A stretch of 12,513 bases of DNA, from contig JBJXFK010000263.1 in NCBI GenBank assembly GCA_046155505.1, positions 1 to 12,513 on the forward strand, in the 5' to 3' direction. Position 1 is the stretch's first letter; every line of letters begins with the position of its first letter. A program made the translations under genes and the position numbers. A model generated the notes under the pieces. It did no database searches and was not told where the DNA came from. It worked only from the letters and a program-made list of their open reading frames with translations. The DNA is from JBJXFK01 sp046155505 (lineage in GTDB: Bacteria; Planctomycetota; Phycisphaerae; UBA1845; Fen-1342). This document shows positions 6,875 to 12,513 of this stretch, in pieces.

Positions 6875-7532
6875 TCTCGTCCGACGCATCCTGATCTTCG
6901 CCGTTGTCCTGATCAGAAATGCCGAACATCCAGCTTAGCGGATTCAGCGGGGAGATGTCGTTCATCTCACCGGCGAGGGCCATGTGAACGGCCAGGCTCG
7001 GCAACTGCCGCACGTCGCGGACGATGTTTCGCCCGGCGGTGCCGACCGTGTCGAGTTTCGACCGCATGTAGTCCTGCAACTCGATGCCGGTCTTGTCTTC
7101 CATCGCCTTCGCGAGTTCGGTCGAGATCGCCGGCTTTCCGCTGTCGTCGGTCTTGCCCGCGACCAGCGTCGAAGAACGATCGTCGCCTGGGATCGGCGCA
7201 TCAAGCGCCGGGCGCAGCATGAACACGAGCGCCACCGCCGCCGCAACGCTCAACCCGCCGCCGATGCCGACATAGAGCCGGCGCATCGAAAGCGGCTGCG
7301 GCGTGACGCGCGTCCCGGCGATCTGGGCCATGACGCGATCAGTAAAATCGTCTGAAAGCGCCGGCGTGCGCCGATCGCCGGCGATGATCTGCTCGCATGC
7401 CTCCAGCATGGCCAGCTTCTGCTGGCACAGCGGGCAGCGCAACCGATGTGCGTCGAACTCGAGCCGCAGCGAACCGCCCAGCTCGCCGTCGAGGTACGCA
7501 TCGTAAAGTTGTTCGGCTTCCACGCAGTTCAT
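6855..7532 (-). CDS. Membrane-anchored zinc-type anti-sigma factor
   Basis: The protein has 225 residues. The N-terminus MNCVEAEQLYDAYLDGEL and the motif H29-x3-C33-x2-C36 (FDAHRLRCPLC) are the hallmark of the zinc-binding anti-sigma (ZAS) domain, which holds an ECF sigma factor inactive. A single membrane segment follows at about 87-107 (LYVGIGGGLSVAAAVALVFML). The outer part (108-225) is polar, with a very acidic tail (SDQDNGEDQDASDEN). It starts 29 bases behind the sigma gene stop and overlaps the start of the PDZ-protein gene, so the three form one operon. The sigma gene directly upstream is its expected partner. The signal and the release route (proteolysis or conformational change) cannot be read from the sequence. 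Confidence 0.88.
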   Translation of the reverse strand: MNCVEAEQLYDAYLDGELGGSLRLEFDAHRLRCPLCQQKLAMLEACEQIIAGDRRTPALSDDFTDRVMAQIAGTRVTPQPLSMRRLYVGIGGGLSVAAAVALVFMLRPALDAPIPGDDRSSTLVAGKTDDSGKPAISTELAKAMEDKTGIELQDYMRSKLDTVGTAGRNIVRDVRQLPSLAVHMALAGEMNDISPLNPLSWMFGISDQDNGEDQDASDENGRYSL

Positions 7533-7561
7533 GGTGCGCTCATCTCTGTCGAATCCGCGAA

Positions 7562-8197
7562 TCAGGCCGTCCCCGAATCGCTCAAGTTCCGCACTTCCAT
7601 CCAGTCTTCAACCAGTTCGGCCCCCAGCAATTCCCGCAATTTTTCGCGAGCGCGGTGTAGGTGACTCTTCACCGTCACCGCCGGAATGCCGAGCACGACG
7701 CCGATGTCCTGACAGCTCTTACCCTCGCGATAGAACAGCAGCACGGCCGTCTTCTGCGCCGCCGACAGCTTGTCCACCGCGTCCCAGATGATCCGCCGCA
7801 AACGACTCGCCTCTTCGCTGCCCGCGAGGGACATGCTGACGTCGAGATCGCCGCTGCCGATGAGCGAAAAATCGGTCTCGCCCGAATGCGCCCGCTTCTT
7901 GCGCAGGGTATTCAGGCACAATCGATAACCGATCGTGAACAGCCACGTGCTGAAGGCATACGTCTCCGAGTAGCTCGCCAGCGACTCGAACGCCTTCACG
8001 AATGTCGCCTGGCAAATGTCCTCGGCTTCGTGGTGATTGCGCACCGTCCGCCAGACAAATGCGAAGAGCCGTTCCTTGTACGCCTCGACGATTCCACGAA
8101 ACGCGTCCGCTTGTCCGCGCTTGGCACGGGCGATCAGCCTGCGTTCGTTTTCTCGCGCTGCGCCACGGTCGGCGTCGCCGAGTTCTCGATCGTTCAT
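7562..8197 (-). CDS. ECF-family RNA polymerase sigma factor
   Basis: The protein has 211 residues. Region 2 covers about 34-103 and includes HEAEDICQATFVKAFESL and the promoter-melting / -10 recognition part FSTWLFTIGYRLCLNTLRKK. Region 4 covers about 140-192 with the helix-turn-helix QDIGVVLGIPAVTVKSHLHR. Region 3 is absent, as is normal for the ECF class. The ATG at 8197 is preceded by GAGGTGG at a suitable distance. It heads the operon with the anti-sigma factor and the PDZ protein and is divergent from smpB with 119 bases between. I saw no clear self-recognised promoter in that gap. Its class among ECF groups cannot be set without a search. Confidence 0.93.
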   Translation of the reverse strand: MNDRELGDADRGAARENERRLIARAKRGQADAFRGIVEAYKERLFAFVWRTVRNHHEAEDICQATFVKAFESLASYSETYAFSTWLFTIGYRLCLNTLRKKRAHSGETDFSLIGSGDLDVSMSLAGSEEASRLRRIIWDAVDKLSAAQKTAVLLFYREGKSCQDIGVVLGIPAVTVKSHLHRAREKLRELLGAELVEDWMEVRNLSDSGTA

Positions 8198-8277
8198 CGG
8201 CCACCTCTACATACACTCAGCGGTGCTGGTGGTTGCAGGTGGACACGGCCCGCGGGCGATTCCTCCATGAATCCGCG

Positions 8278-8305
8278 TTGCGTCGGGCGGTGCCTCCAGT
8301 AGACT
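8278..8305 (+). promoter_or_regulatory. Possible smpB promoter giving an almost leaderless mRNA
   Basis: TTGCGT (8278-8283), a 16-base spacer and TAGACT (8300-8305) form a moderate sigma-70-like match. A start near 8311 would leave only about six bases before the smpB ATG at 8317. No ribosome-binding purine run lies before that ATG, so near-leaderless translation is possible. The -10 match is only four of six. Confidence 0.3.
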
Positions 8306-8316
8306 CTACTTTGCTT

Positions 8317-8787
8317 ATGTCGAAAGGTCCATCCAATCCTCCGCGTATCAAGAATCGGCGCGCGCTGCACCGTTTTGAAGTGCTGGAGGAATTTGTCGCC
8401 GGAATCGCCCTAACCGGCAGCGAAGTCAAGAGTTTACGGGCCGGTCAGGTGTCGCTCGAGGAGGCGTATGGCCTGCTGCGCGGGGGCGAGGCGTTCCTCA
8501 TCGACATGAACATAAATCATTACCCGCAAGCCGGTTATGCGCAACACAAGCAGACCCGCGAGCGCAAACTGCTGCTACACCGGGCCGAAATCAAACGTCT
8601 GATATCCAAAGTCACGCAGAAGGGACTCACTCTTGTCCCGCTCGGGCTGCACTTCAGCGAGCGCGGCCTTGTGAAAGTGGACCTCGCCCTTTGCCGCGGC
8701 AAAAAACTGCACGACAAGCGCGAAGACCTCAAGAAACGCGATGACGAGCGGGCGATGCAACGCGCCGAACGCGAGAAGGCAAAATGA
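8317..8787 (+). CDS. smpB: SsrA-binding protein SmpB (trans-translation)
   Basis: The 156 residues are a normal SmpB length. SmpB binds tmRNA (SsrA) and brings it to stalled ribosomes for rescue and tagging. Conserved stretches are IALTGSEVKSLRAGQVSLEEAY (split here as GSEVKSLRAG at 34-43 and the following helix), GEAFLIDMNINHY at 57-69, and RERKLLLHRAEIKRL at 81-95. The basic C-terminal tail has CRGKKLHDKREDLKKRD at 126-142, whose GKKxHDKR motif is a SmpB signature and acts in the ribosome A site. I chose the ATG at 8317 because the family begins here; the frame is open upstream but carries no SmpB sequence. No Shine-Dalgarno motif precedes it. The tmRNA gene itself is not in the window. Confidence 0.96.
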   Translation: MSKGPSNPPRIKNRRALHRFEVLEEFVAGIALTGSEVKSLRAGQVSLEEAYGLLRGGEAFLIDMNINHYPQAGYAQHKQTRERKLLLHRAEIKRLISKVTQKGLTLVPLGLHFSERGLVKVDLALCRGKKLHDKREDLKKRDDERAMQRAEREKAK

Positions 8788-8844
8788 CCAACGCGTGAGG
8801 CCCGCATGTGCCATCTAGCAGCACGCGCGGGCCTCGCGTCATTT
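8782..8844. terminator. Hairpin shared by two convergent genes, likely bidirectional terminator
   Basis: GAGGCCCGC (8797-8805) pairs with GCGGGCCTC (8827-8835), with a 21-base loop. Outside this, AAATGA (8782-8787, overlapping the smpB stop) can pair with TCATTT (8839-8844), with some unpaired bases between. The outer A and T runs put U-containing tracts at the 3' side on both strands. It lies between the smpB stop (8787) and the facing Cys-rich protein gene, whose stop is at 8867. Confidence 0.6.
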
Positions 8845-8866
8845 GCAGAATCGCACGACCAGCGTG

Positions 8867-9466
8867 TTACGGCTTCGCCGCCGCAACCGGCTTGCCGTCC
8901 TTGAATGACGCCTTGCATGGCTCGCACTTGCCGTCGCTGACCATCGCAACTGCGCAACCGTCGCACTTGGCCGACGCCTTGATCGCGGTTTCGAGCACTT
9001 CGTGCGCCTTCACCGCTTCGTCATACTGCGCTTTGTCCTTGAAAACCTCGTTGCCGACCACGCCGGCTTTGCACGCATCGCACCAGCCGTGACCGCCGAG
9101 GTTCTTTTTACACGCGTCGCACTTCACATCCGCTACGGCGACGCGCATGCCGCGCGCCAGCACGAACGCGAACTTCGACTTGTAGCTCTTGCCGCCGACC
9201 AGACCGACGTTGCACTTGCTGCACCAGCCGCCCTTTTCGGCCATGCCCTTGCAGTCGGCGCACTTGGGCGCTTCCTTGACCTCGGTGCCTTTCATCGCGT
9301 CATGCAGCTTCTGCGACTTCATCTCTTCGCCCGCGACAAAGCCGACCTTGCAGTCGCCGCACCATGCGTCGGCGGCCGCCGCCTTCTTGCAGCACTCGCC
9401 GCCCGCGTGCGCGATCGACGCCACCAGAATCGAAACAAGCCCGACCACTGCCGTTCGTCCAAACAT
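8867..9466 (-). CDS. Small secreted protein with four zinc-ribbon-like Cys clusters
   Basis: The protein has 199 residues with a signal peptide at 1-21 (GLVSILVASIAHA). AAAGGAG lies eight bases before the ATG at 9466. The mature part contains 16 cysteines in four clusters. Three follow C-x2-C-x9-C-x2-C exactly: C69/72/82/85, C116/119/129/132 and C168/171/181/184. The first is a variant, C25/C26 then C36/C39, again with nine residues between. The second half of each cluster resembles WCxxCxVGxVxG, so the units are internal duplicates. Such clusters normally bind zinc or iron like a zinc ribbon or rubredoxin knuckle, here presumably outside the cytoplasm. The linkers are Lys-rich. I do not recognise a named family. 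Metal storage, metal sensing or a redox role are possibilities only. Confidence 0.8.
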   Translation of the reverse strand: MFGRTAVVGLVSILVASIAHAGGECCKKAAAADAWCGDCKVGFVAGEEMKSQKLHDAMKGTEVKEAPKCADCKGMAEKGGWCSKCNVGLVGGKSYKSKFAFVLARGMRVAVADVKCDACKKNLGGHGWCDACKAGVVGNEVFKDKAQYDEAVKAHEVLETAIKASAKCDGCAVAMVSDGKCEPCKASFKDGKPVAAAKP

Positions 9467-9611
9467 ACGCAGACTCCTTTGTGTTGAGAGATGCGGCTCG
9501 CACCATGACCCGAAGGCTACCCGCGAATGCGGTCGCCGTCAGCCACAACCACTGGGCGCGCGGCGATATTCCCGATACGTCGCAATCCGGCAACCCGGCC
9601 CGTTCACCCGC

Positions 9612-9617
9612 TATAAT
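9612..9617 (+). promoter_or_regulatory. Perfect -10 box (TATAAT) upstream of uvrA
   Basis: TATAAT at 9612-9617 lies 47 bases before the uvrA GTG start, giving a likely start near 9624 and a leader of about 40 bases. No good -35 hexamer lies 16-18 bases upstream, so another factor may help, or the box may be chance. I see no obvious LexA-type operator in the gap. Confidence 0.4.
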
Positions 9618-9664
9618 GTTCGGCCCGTGTTCGGACGCACGGGCGCTCTCACCGTGGGGATGAC

Positions 9665-12513
9665 GTGAAAACGCAGCGCGCGACGAAGAACGCACCACCA
9701 AAGCGCTCCGCTACGCCCGCGCCGGTTGAGCAGGTCGTCGCCGCCGCACCACCCGCCGAACTGCAATGGCTCACCATTCGCGGCGCGCGGCACAACAATC
9801 TCAAGAACATCGACGTATCGATTCCACTCGGACGGTTTGTCGTCGTCACCGGCGTTTCGGGCAGTGGCAAGAGCTCGCTGATCAACGACATCCTGCACGA
9901 CGCCCTCGCCCGCGACCTGAACGGCGCGCTTTCCACGCCCGGCGTGCATGACAGCATCGAGGGAATCGAGCATCTCGACAAAATCATCGCCATCGATCAG
10001 ACACCCATCGGCCGCACGCCGCGCAGTAACGCGGCGACGTACATCAAAGTGTTCGACGAAATTCGCGACCTGTTCACCAAGCTGCCCGACGCCAAGCTGC
10101 GCGGCTACAAGCCGGGACGGTTCAGTTTCAACGTGGCCGCGGGGCCGAAAGGCGGCGGGCGTTGCGAGGCGTGCGAGGGCAATGGCTCGAACAAGATCGA
10201 GATGGACTTTCTCGCCGATGTTTGGGTCACATGTCCGGTGTGCGAGGGCAAACGGTTCGGGCGCGAGACGCTGCAAATTCAGTTCAAAGGCAAGTCGATC
10301 GCCGACATTCTTGAGATGGACGTGCAAACCGCGATCGAGCACTTCGACAGCCAGTCGCGCATTCGCGCGATGCTCGACACGCTGCACGACGTCGGCCTCG
10401 ACTATCTGAAAATCGGCCAACCCAGCACCACGCTCAGCGGCGGCGAGGCGCAGCGCATCAAACTTGCGCGCGAACTCGTGAAAAAGCCGACCGGCCGCAC
10501 GATGTACGTCCTCGACGAGCCGACCACCGGCCTGCACTTCGAGGACATCCGCAAGCTGCTCGTCGTGCTGCACAGCTTCGTCGATGCCGGCAACTCGGTC
10601 GTGGTGATCGAGCACAACCTCGACGTGATCAAAACCGCCGACTGGCTCATCGACATCGGCCCCGAAGGCGGCGAAGGCGGCGGCCGCGTCATTGCCGAGG
10701 GAACCCCGGAGGATCTGTGCGCCGTCGCGGAGTCGCATACGGGTGTGGCGTTGCGGGAGTACTTGCAAGGGGCCAAGGGGCCAAGGGGCCAAGGGGACGA
10801 GGAAAAAAGCGCAACCGCAAGGCCGTCCGGCGAGATCCTCCCCTTGGACCCTCGCCCCCTCGCCCCCTCGGCCCCTTCTTCCCGCGTCCTCGTCCGCGGC
10901 GCGCGCGAGCACAACCTCAAAGACCTCACCATCGAATTCCCGCGCGACCAGATCACCGTCTGCACCGGCGTTTCCGGCTCGGGTAAGACCAGCTTCGCGA
11001 TCGACACGGTTTTCACCGAAGGCTATCGCCGCTATGTCGAATCGCTCTCGGCATATGCGCGGCAATTTCTTGGCCAAATGCAGAAGCCGCGCGTCGAGCA
11101 TGTCGAGGGCCTCTCGCCCGCGATTTGCATCGAGCAAAAGGCTGCCAGCAAAAGCCCGCGTTCAACCGTTGGCACGATCACTGAGATTTATGACTACATG
11201 CGCGTGCTCTGGGCCCGCGTCGGCACGCCGTTTTGTCCGCAGTGTCAGCAGCCCATCGGCTCGCAGACCGTCGATCAGATCGTCGATCGCGTCATGGCCC
11301 TCGGCGAAGGCACGCCAATCGTGATCCTCGCCCCGGTCGCGCTGGGCGACGGTGAGACCTACAACACGCTCTTCACGCGACTCAAAAACTCGGGCTACAC
11401 GCGCGTCCGCATCGACGGCGTGATTCAGGAGACCGTACAGGCCGTCACGCTCGACGCCCGCCGCAAGCACCGCGTCGAAGTCGTCGCCGACCGCACGATC
11501 GTCAAAGCCAAGTCGCGCAGCCGGATCAACGAGAGCGTCGAGCACGCGCTCGCGATGGGCAACGGATTGATGACGCTGGTGGCGGAGGCGGTGGAGATTG
11601 TCGAAGAAAGGCACGAGGGCACGGAGGCACGAAGGCACGAAGGGGAAGTGGACAGCGCGTCCTTGTCTTCACCTTCGTGCCTTCGTGCCTCCGTGCCTCC
11701 GTGCCTTCCTGAAAGAGAATTCCGCTTCTCGCAACGCCTCGCCTGCATGAAGTGCGGCAACAGCTACGAAGACCTCTCGCCGCACAGTTTCAGCTTCAAC
11801 AGCCAAATGGGTTGGTGCGAAACGTGCGAGGGCCTTGGCTTTCAGCGCGGCGCCCCCGCCGAGTCGATCATCGTGCAACCCGATCAGCCGCTGCTGCGCG
11901 GCGCGATCGCCGGCTGGGGCACGGTCGATCCGAAATCGCAATTCGGTCGCCTGCTCGTTGCGCTCTGCGAGCGCCTCGGCGTCCGCGCCGACATGCCGCT
12001 CTCCGAATGGCCGCACGCGGCGCGACAGGCGTTGTTGTATGGAACCGAGGGGGAGTGGATTAGCGAGGAAGAGGCCAAGGGGTCAAGGGGTCAAGGGGCC
12101 AAGGGAAAAACGAGTACACGCGACTCGAATGTCCGCTCGACCCCTCGACCCCTCGACTCCTCGGCCCCTGCTTTCCGCTTCCACTGGCGCGGCTTTTTCC
12201 CGACCATCGACAACGCCACCCGCAACAGTTGGGCGCTCCGCCATCGTCTGCACAACGTCGTCAGCGACGTCCCCTGCCTCACCTGCCGCGGCGGAAGGCT
12301 GCGGCCCGATGCGGCGGCGGTGAGACTGCTACCGCAGAATGCAGAATTGAGAATGCAGAATGCAGAAAAGAAGGCCGCGGGTGCCGACGGCGAAGACGTT
12401 CTGCATTCTGCATTCTGCATTCTGCATTCTGACTCACCCACCCTCGTCGCCATCTGCCAATGGCCCCTCTCCCGCGTGCACGAGTTTTTCAACACCATCA
12501 AACTCGACAAGCG
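9665..12513 (+). CDS. uvrA: UvrA excinuclease subunit with the NBD II module before the NBD I module; 3' end outside the window
   Basis: The frame is open from the GTG at 9665 for 949 codons to the window edge. GGGGA lies four bases before the GTG, and an in-frame TAA at 9614 with no ATG after it rules out a longer start. UvrA is the DNA-damage-sensing ATPase of nucleotide excision repair. Residues ~37-360 match the normally C-terminal half. They contain Walker A GVSGSGKSS (63-71), the IDQTPIGRTPRSN stretch, a zinc module (CEAC, CPVC), signature LSGGEAQRIKLA (257), and Walker B LDEPTTGLHF (283). After a linker, residues ~408-949 match the normal N-terminal half. They contain Walker A GVSGSGKTS (435), YVESLSAYARQFLG, STVGTITEIYDYMR, and zinc Cys pairs CMKC (694), CETC and CLTC. 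Its signature and Walker B lie beyond the edge. Four hairpin-forming repeats are translated in frame. Whether another NBD II module follows cannot be seen. An N-terminal Lys/Pro/Ala tail of about 33 residues precedes the first module. Confidence 0.95.
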   Translation, partial: MKTQRATKNAPPKRSATPAPVEQVVAAAPPAELQWLTIRGARHNNLKNIDVSIPLGRFVVVTGVSGSGKSSLINDILHDALARDLNGALSTPGVHDSIEGIEHLDKIIAIDQTPIGRTPRSNAATYIKVFDEIRDLFTKLPDAKLRGYKPGRFSFNVAAGPKGGGRCEACEGNGSNKIEMDFLADVWVTCPVCEGKRFGRETLQIQFKGKSIADILEMDVQTAIEHFDSQSRIRAMLDTLHDVGLDYLKIGQPSTTLSGGEAQRIKLARELVKKPTGRTMYVLDEPTTGLHFEDIRKLLVVLHSFVDAGNSVVVIEHNLDVIKTADWLIDIGPEGGEGGGRVIAEGTPEDLCAVAESHTGVALREYLQGAKGPRGQGDEEKSATARPSGEILPLDPRPLAPSAPSSRVLVRGAREHNLKDLTIEFPRDQITVCTGVSGSGKTSFAIDTVFTEGYRRYVESLSAYARQFLGQMQKPRVEHVEGLSPAICIEQKAASKSPRSTVGTITEIYDYMRVLWARVGTPFCPQCQQPIGSQTVDQIVDRVMALGEGTPIVILAPVALGDGETYNTLFTRLKNSGYTRVRIDGVIQETVQAVTLDARRKHRVEVVADRTIVKAKSRSRINESVEHALAMGNGLMTLVAEAVEIVEERHEGTEARRHEGEVDSASLSSPSCLRASVPPCLPEREFRFSQRLACMKCGNSYEDLSPHSFSFNSQMGWCETCEGLGFQRGAPAESIIVQPDQPLLRGAIAGWGTVDPKSQFGRLLVALCERLGVRADMPLSEWPHAARQALLYGTEGEWISEEEAKGSRGQGAKGKTSTRDSNVRSTPRPLDSSAPAFRFHWRGFFPTIDNATRNSWALRHRLHNVVSDVPCLTCRGGRLRPDAAAVRLLPQNAELRMQNAEKKAAGADGEDVLHSAFCILHSDSPTLVAICQWPLSRVHEFFNTIKLDK
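10766..10878. repeat. uvrA repeat 1: inverted arms of tandem GGGGCCAA octamers
   Basis: The left arm (10766-10802) is about four copies of the 8-base unit GGGGCCAA ending in GACGAGG. The right arm (10837-10878) is an inverted, diverged array (units like CCCCCTCG). About 24 of the first 30 positions pair by my count. It encodes the linker GAKGPRGQGDEE through PLAPSAPSS (residues ~369-405), lying exactly between the two UvrA modules. Confidence 0.75.
11606..11709. repeat. uvrA repeat 2: long hairpin of tandem GGCACGAA octamers
   Basis: Arms 11606-11647 and 11668-11709 are inverted copies over 42 bases with four mismatches, around a 20-base loop. Each arm holds four or five copies of an 8-base unit (GGCACGAA / GGCACGGA). 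In frame it encodes ERHEGTEARRHEGE on the left arm and SPSCLRASVPPCLPE on the right. It sits just before the zinc-binding segment (CMKC) of the NBD I half, where E. coli UvrA has a short variable stretch. Confidence 0.88.
12071..12170. repeat. uvrA repeat 3: inverted arms of GGGGTCAA octamers
   Basis: The left arm (12071-12105) has the units GGCCAAGG, GGTCAAGG, GGTCAAGG, GGCCAAGG. The right arm (12136-12170) is the inverted array with units such as CCCCTCGA. About 26 of 33 positions pair, and all mismatches are transitions. It encodes AKGSRGQGAKGK through RSTPRPLDSSAPA, replacing a variable loop of the NBD I half. It is related in unit sequence to repeat 1. Confidence 0.78.
12334..12432. repeat. 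uvrA repeat 4: near-perfect hairpin of tandem GCAGAAT heptamers
   Basis: Arms 12335-12367 and 12399-12431 are inverted copies over 33 bases with two mismatches, around a 31-base loop. Each arm is four to five copies of a 7-base unit (GCAGAAT, one copy TGAGAAT; on the right ATTCTGC). In frame it encodes QNAELRMQNAEKK on the left and LHSAFCILHSD on the right, directly after the conserved CLTCRGGRLRPDA segment. The arms are clearly AT-richer than the surrounding gene. Confidence 0.88.

Noticed and set aside
9002..9487. Plus-strand frame of 161 codons opposite the Cys-rich protein
   Set aside because: It is antisense to a gene with a clear signal peptide, ribosome site and regular Cys pattern, and has no credible features of its own.
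9611..11137. Minus-strand open frame of 508 codons opposite uvrA
   Set aside because: It lies fully antisense to strongly conserved UvrA sequence, has a composition typical of shadow frames in GC-rich DNA (Arg, Ala, Asp, Val rich) and shows no family motif.
10766..12432. CRISPR array
   Set aside because: The repeat units are only 7-8 bases, directly adjacent, without unique spacers of constant length, and lie in coding sequence.
12091..12510. Minus-strand frame with repeated NAEC / FCILNSAFC peptides
   Set aside because: These peptides are translations of the heptamer hairpin arms; the frame is antisense to uvrA.

Overview
The window looks like a chromosomal piece of a high-GC planctomycete (Planctomycetota, possibly Phycisphaerae-like). 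This is inferred from three things: secreted proteins ending in paired dockerin-type calcium loops, a sigma/anti-sigma/PDZ operon with Ser/Thr-Arg-Pro linkers, and an unusually built UvrA. I could run no database search, so the taxonomy is an inference. No tRNA, rRNA, CRISPR array, prophage or transposase is visible.

Left part (1-4774): three plus-strand genes for exported proteins with C-terminal calcium-loop modules. They are the tail of one gene (1-189), an SGNH-hydrolase-like protein (376-1566), and a 639-residue protein of unknown function (2791-4710) with a good promoter and a strong terminator. A minus-strand gene for a multi-pass membrane protein (1664-2422) sits between the last two. 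It has its own promoter and resembles an M50-type membrane protease that has lost its HExxH residues.

Middle (4796-8197, minus strand, transcribed right to left): a compact operon of an ECF sigma factor, a membrane-anchored zinc-type anti-sigma factor, and a large exported protein with a PDZ-like domain near its C-terminus. Envelope-stress or cell-surface signalling is the natural reading. smpB (8317-8787, trans-translation) is divergent from it. A small secreted protein with four evenly built zinc-ribbon-like Cys clusters (8867-9466, minus) faces smpB across a shared hairpin.

Right part (9665 to the window end): one open reading frame of 949 codons, still open at the edge, encodes UvrA (nucleotide excision repair). 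Its domains are in an unusual order: the module that is normally C-terminal (NBD II) comes first, followed by the normally N-terminal module (NBD I).

The most striking feature is a set of short repeats with one architecture but different sequences: tandem 7- or 8-base units, mostly in two arms that are inverted copies of each other. Four lie in frame inside uvrA, each at a domain linker or variable loop. A fifth lies in the 5' coding end of the PDZ-protein gene, and a sixth lies between two convergent genes. They look like an expanding or mobile palindromic repeat system that can enter essential genes without breaking the frame.
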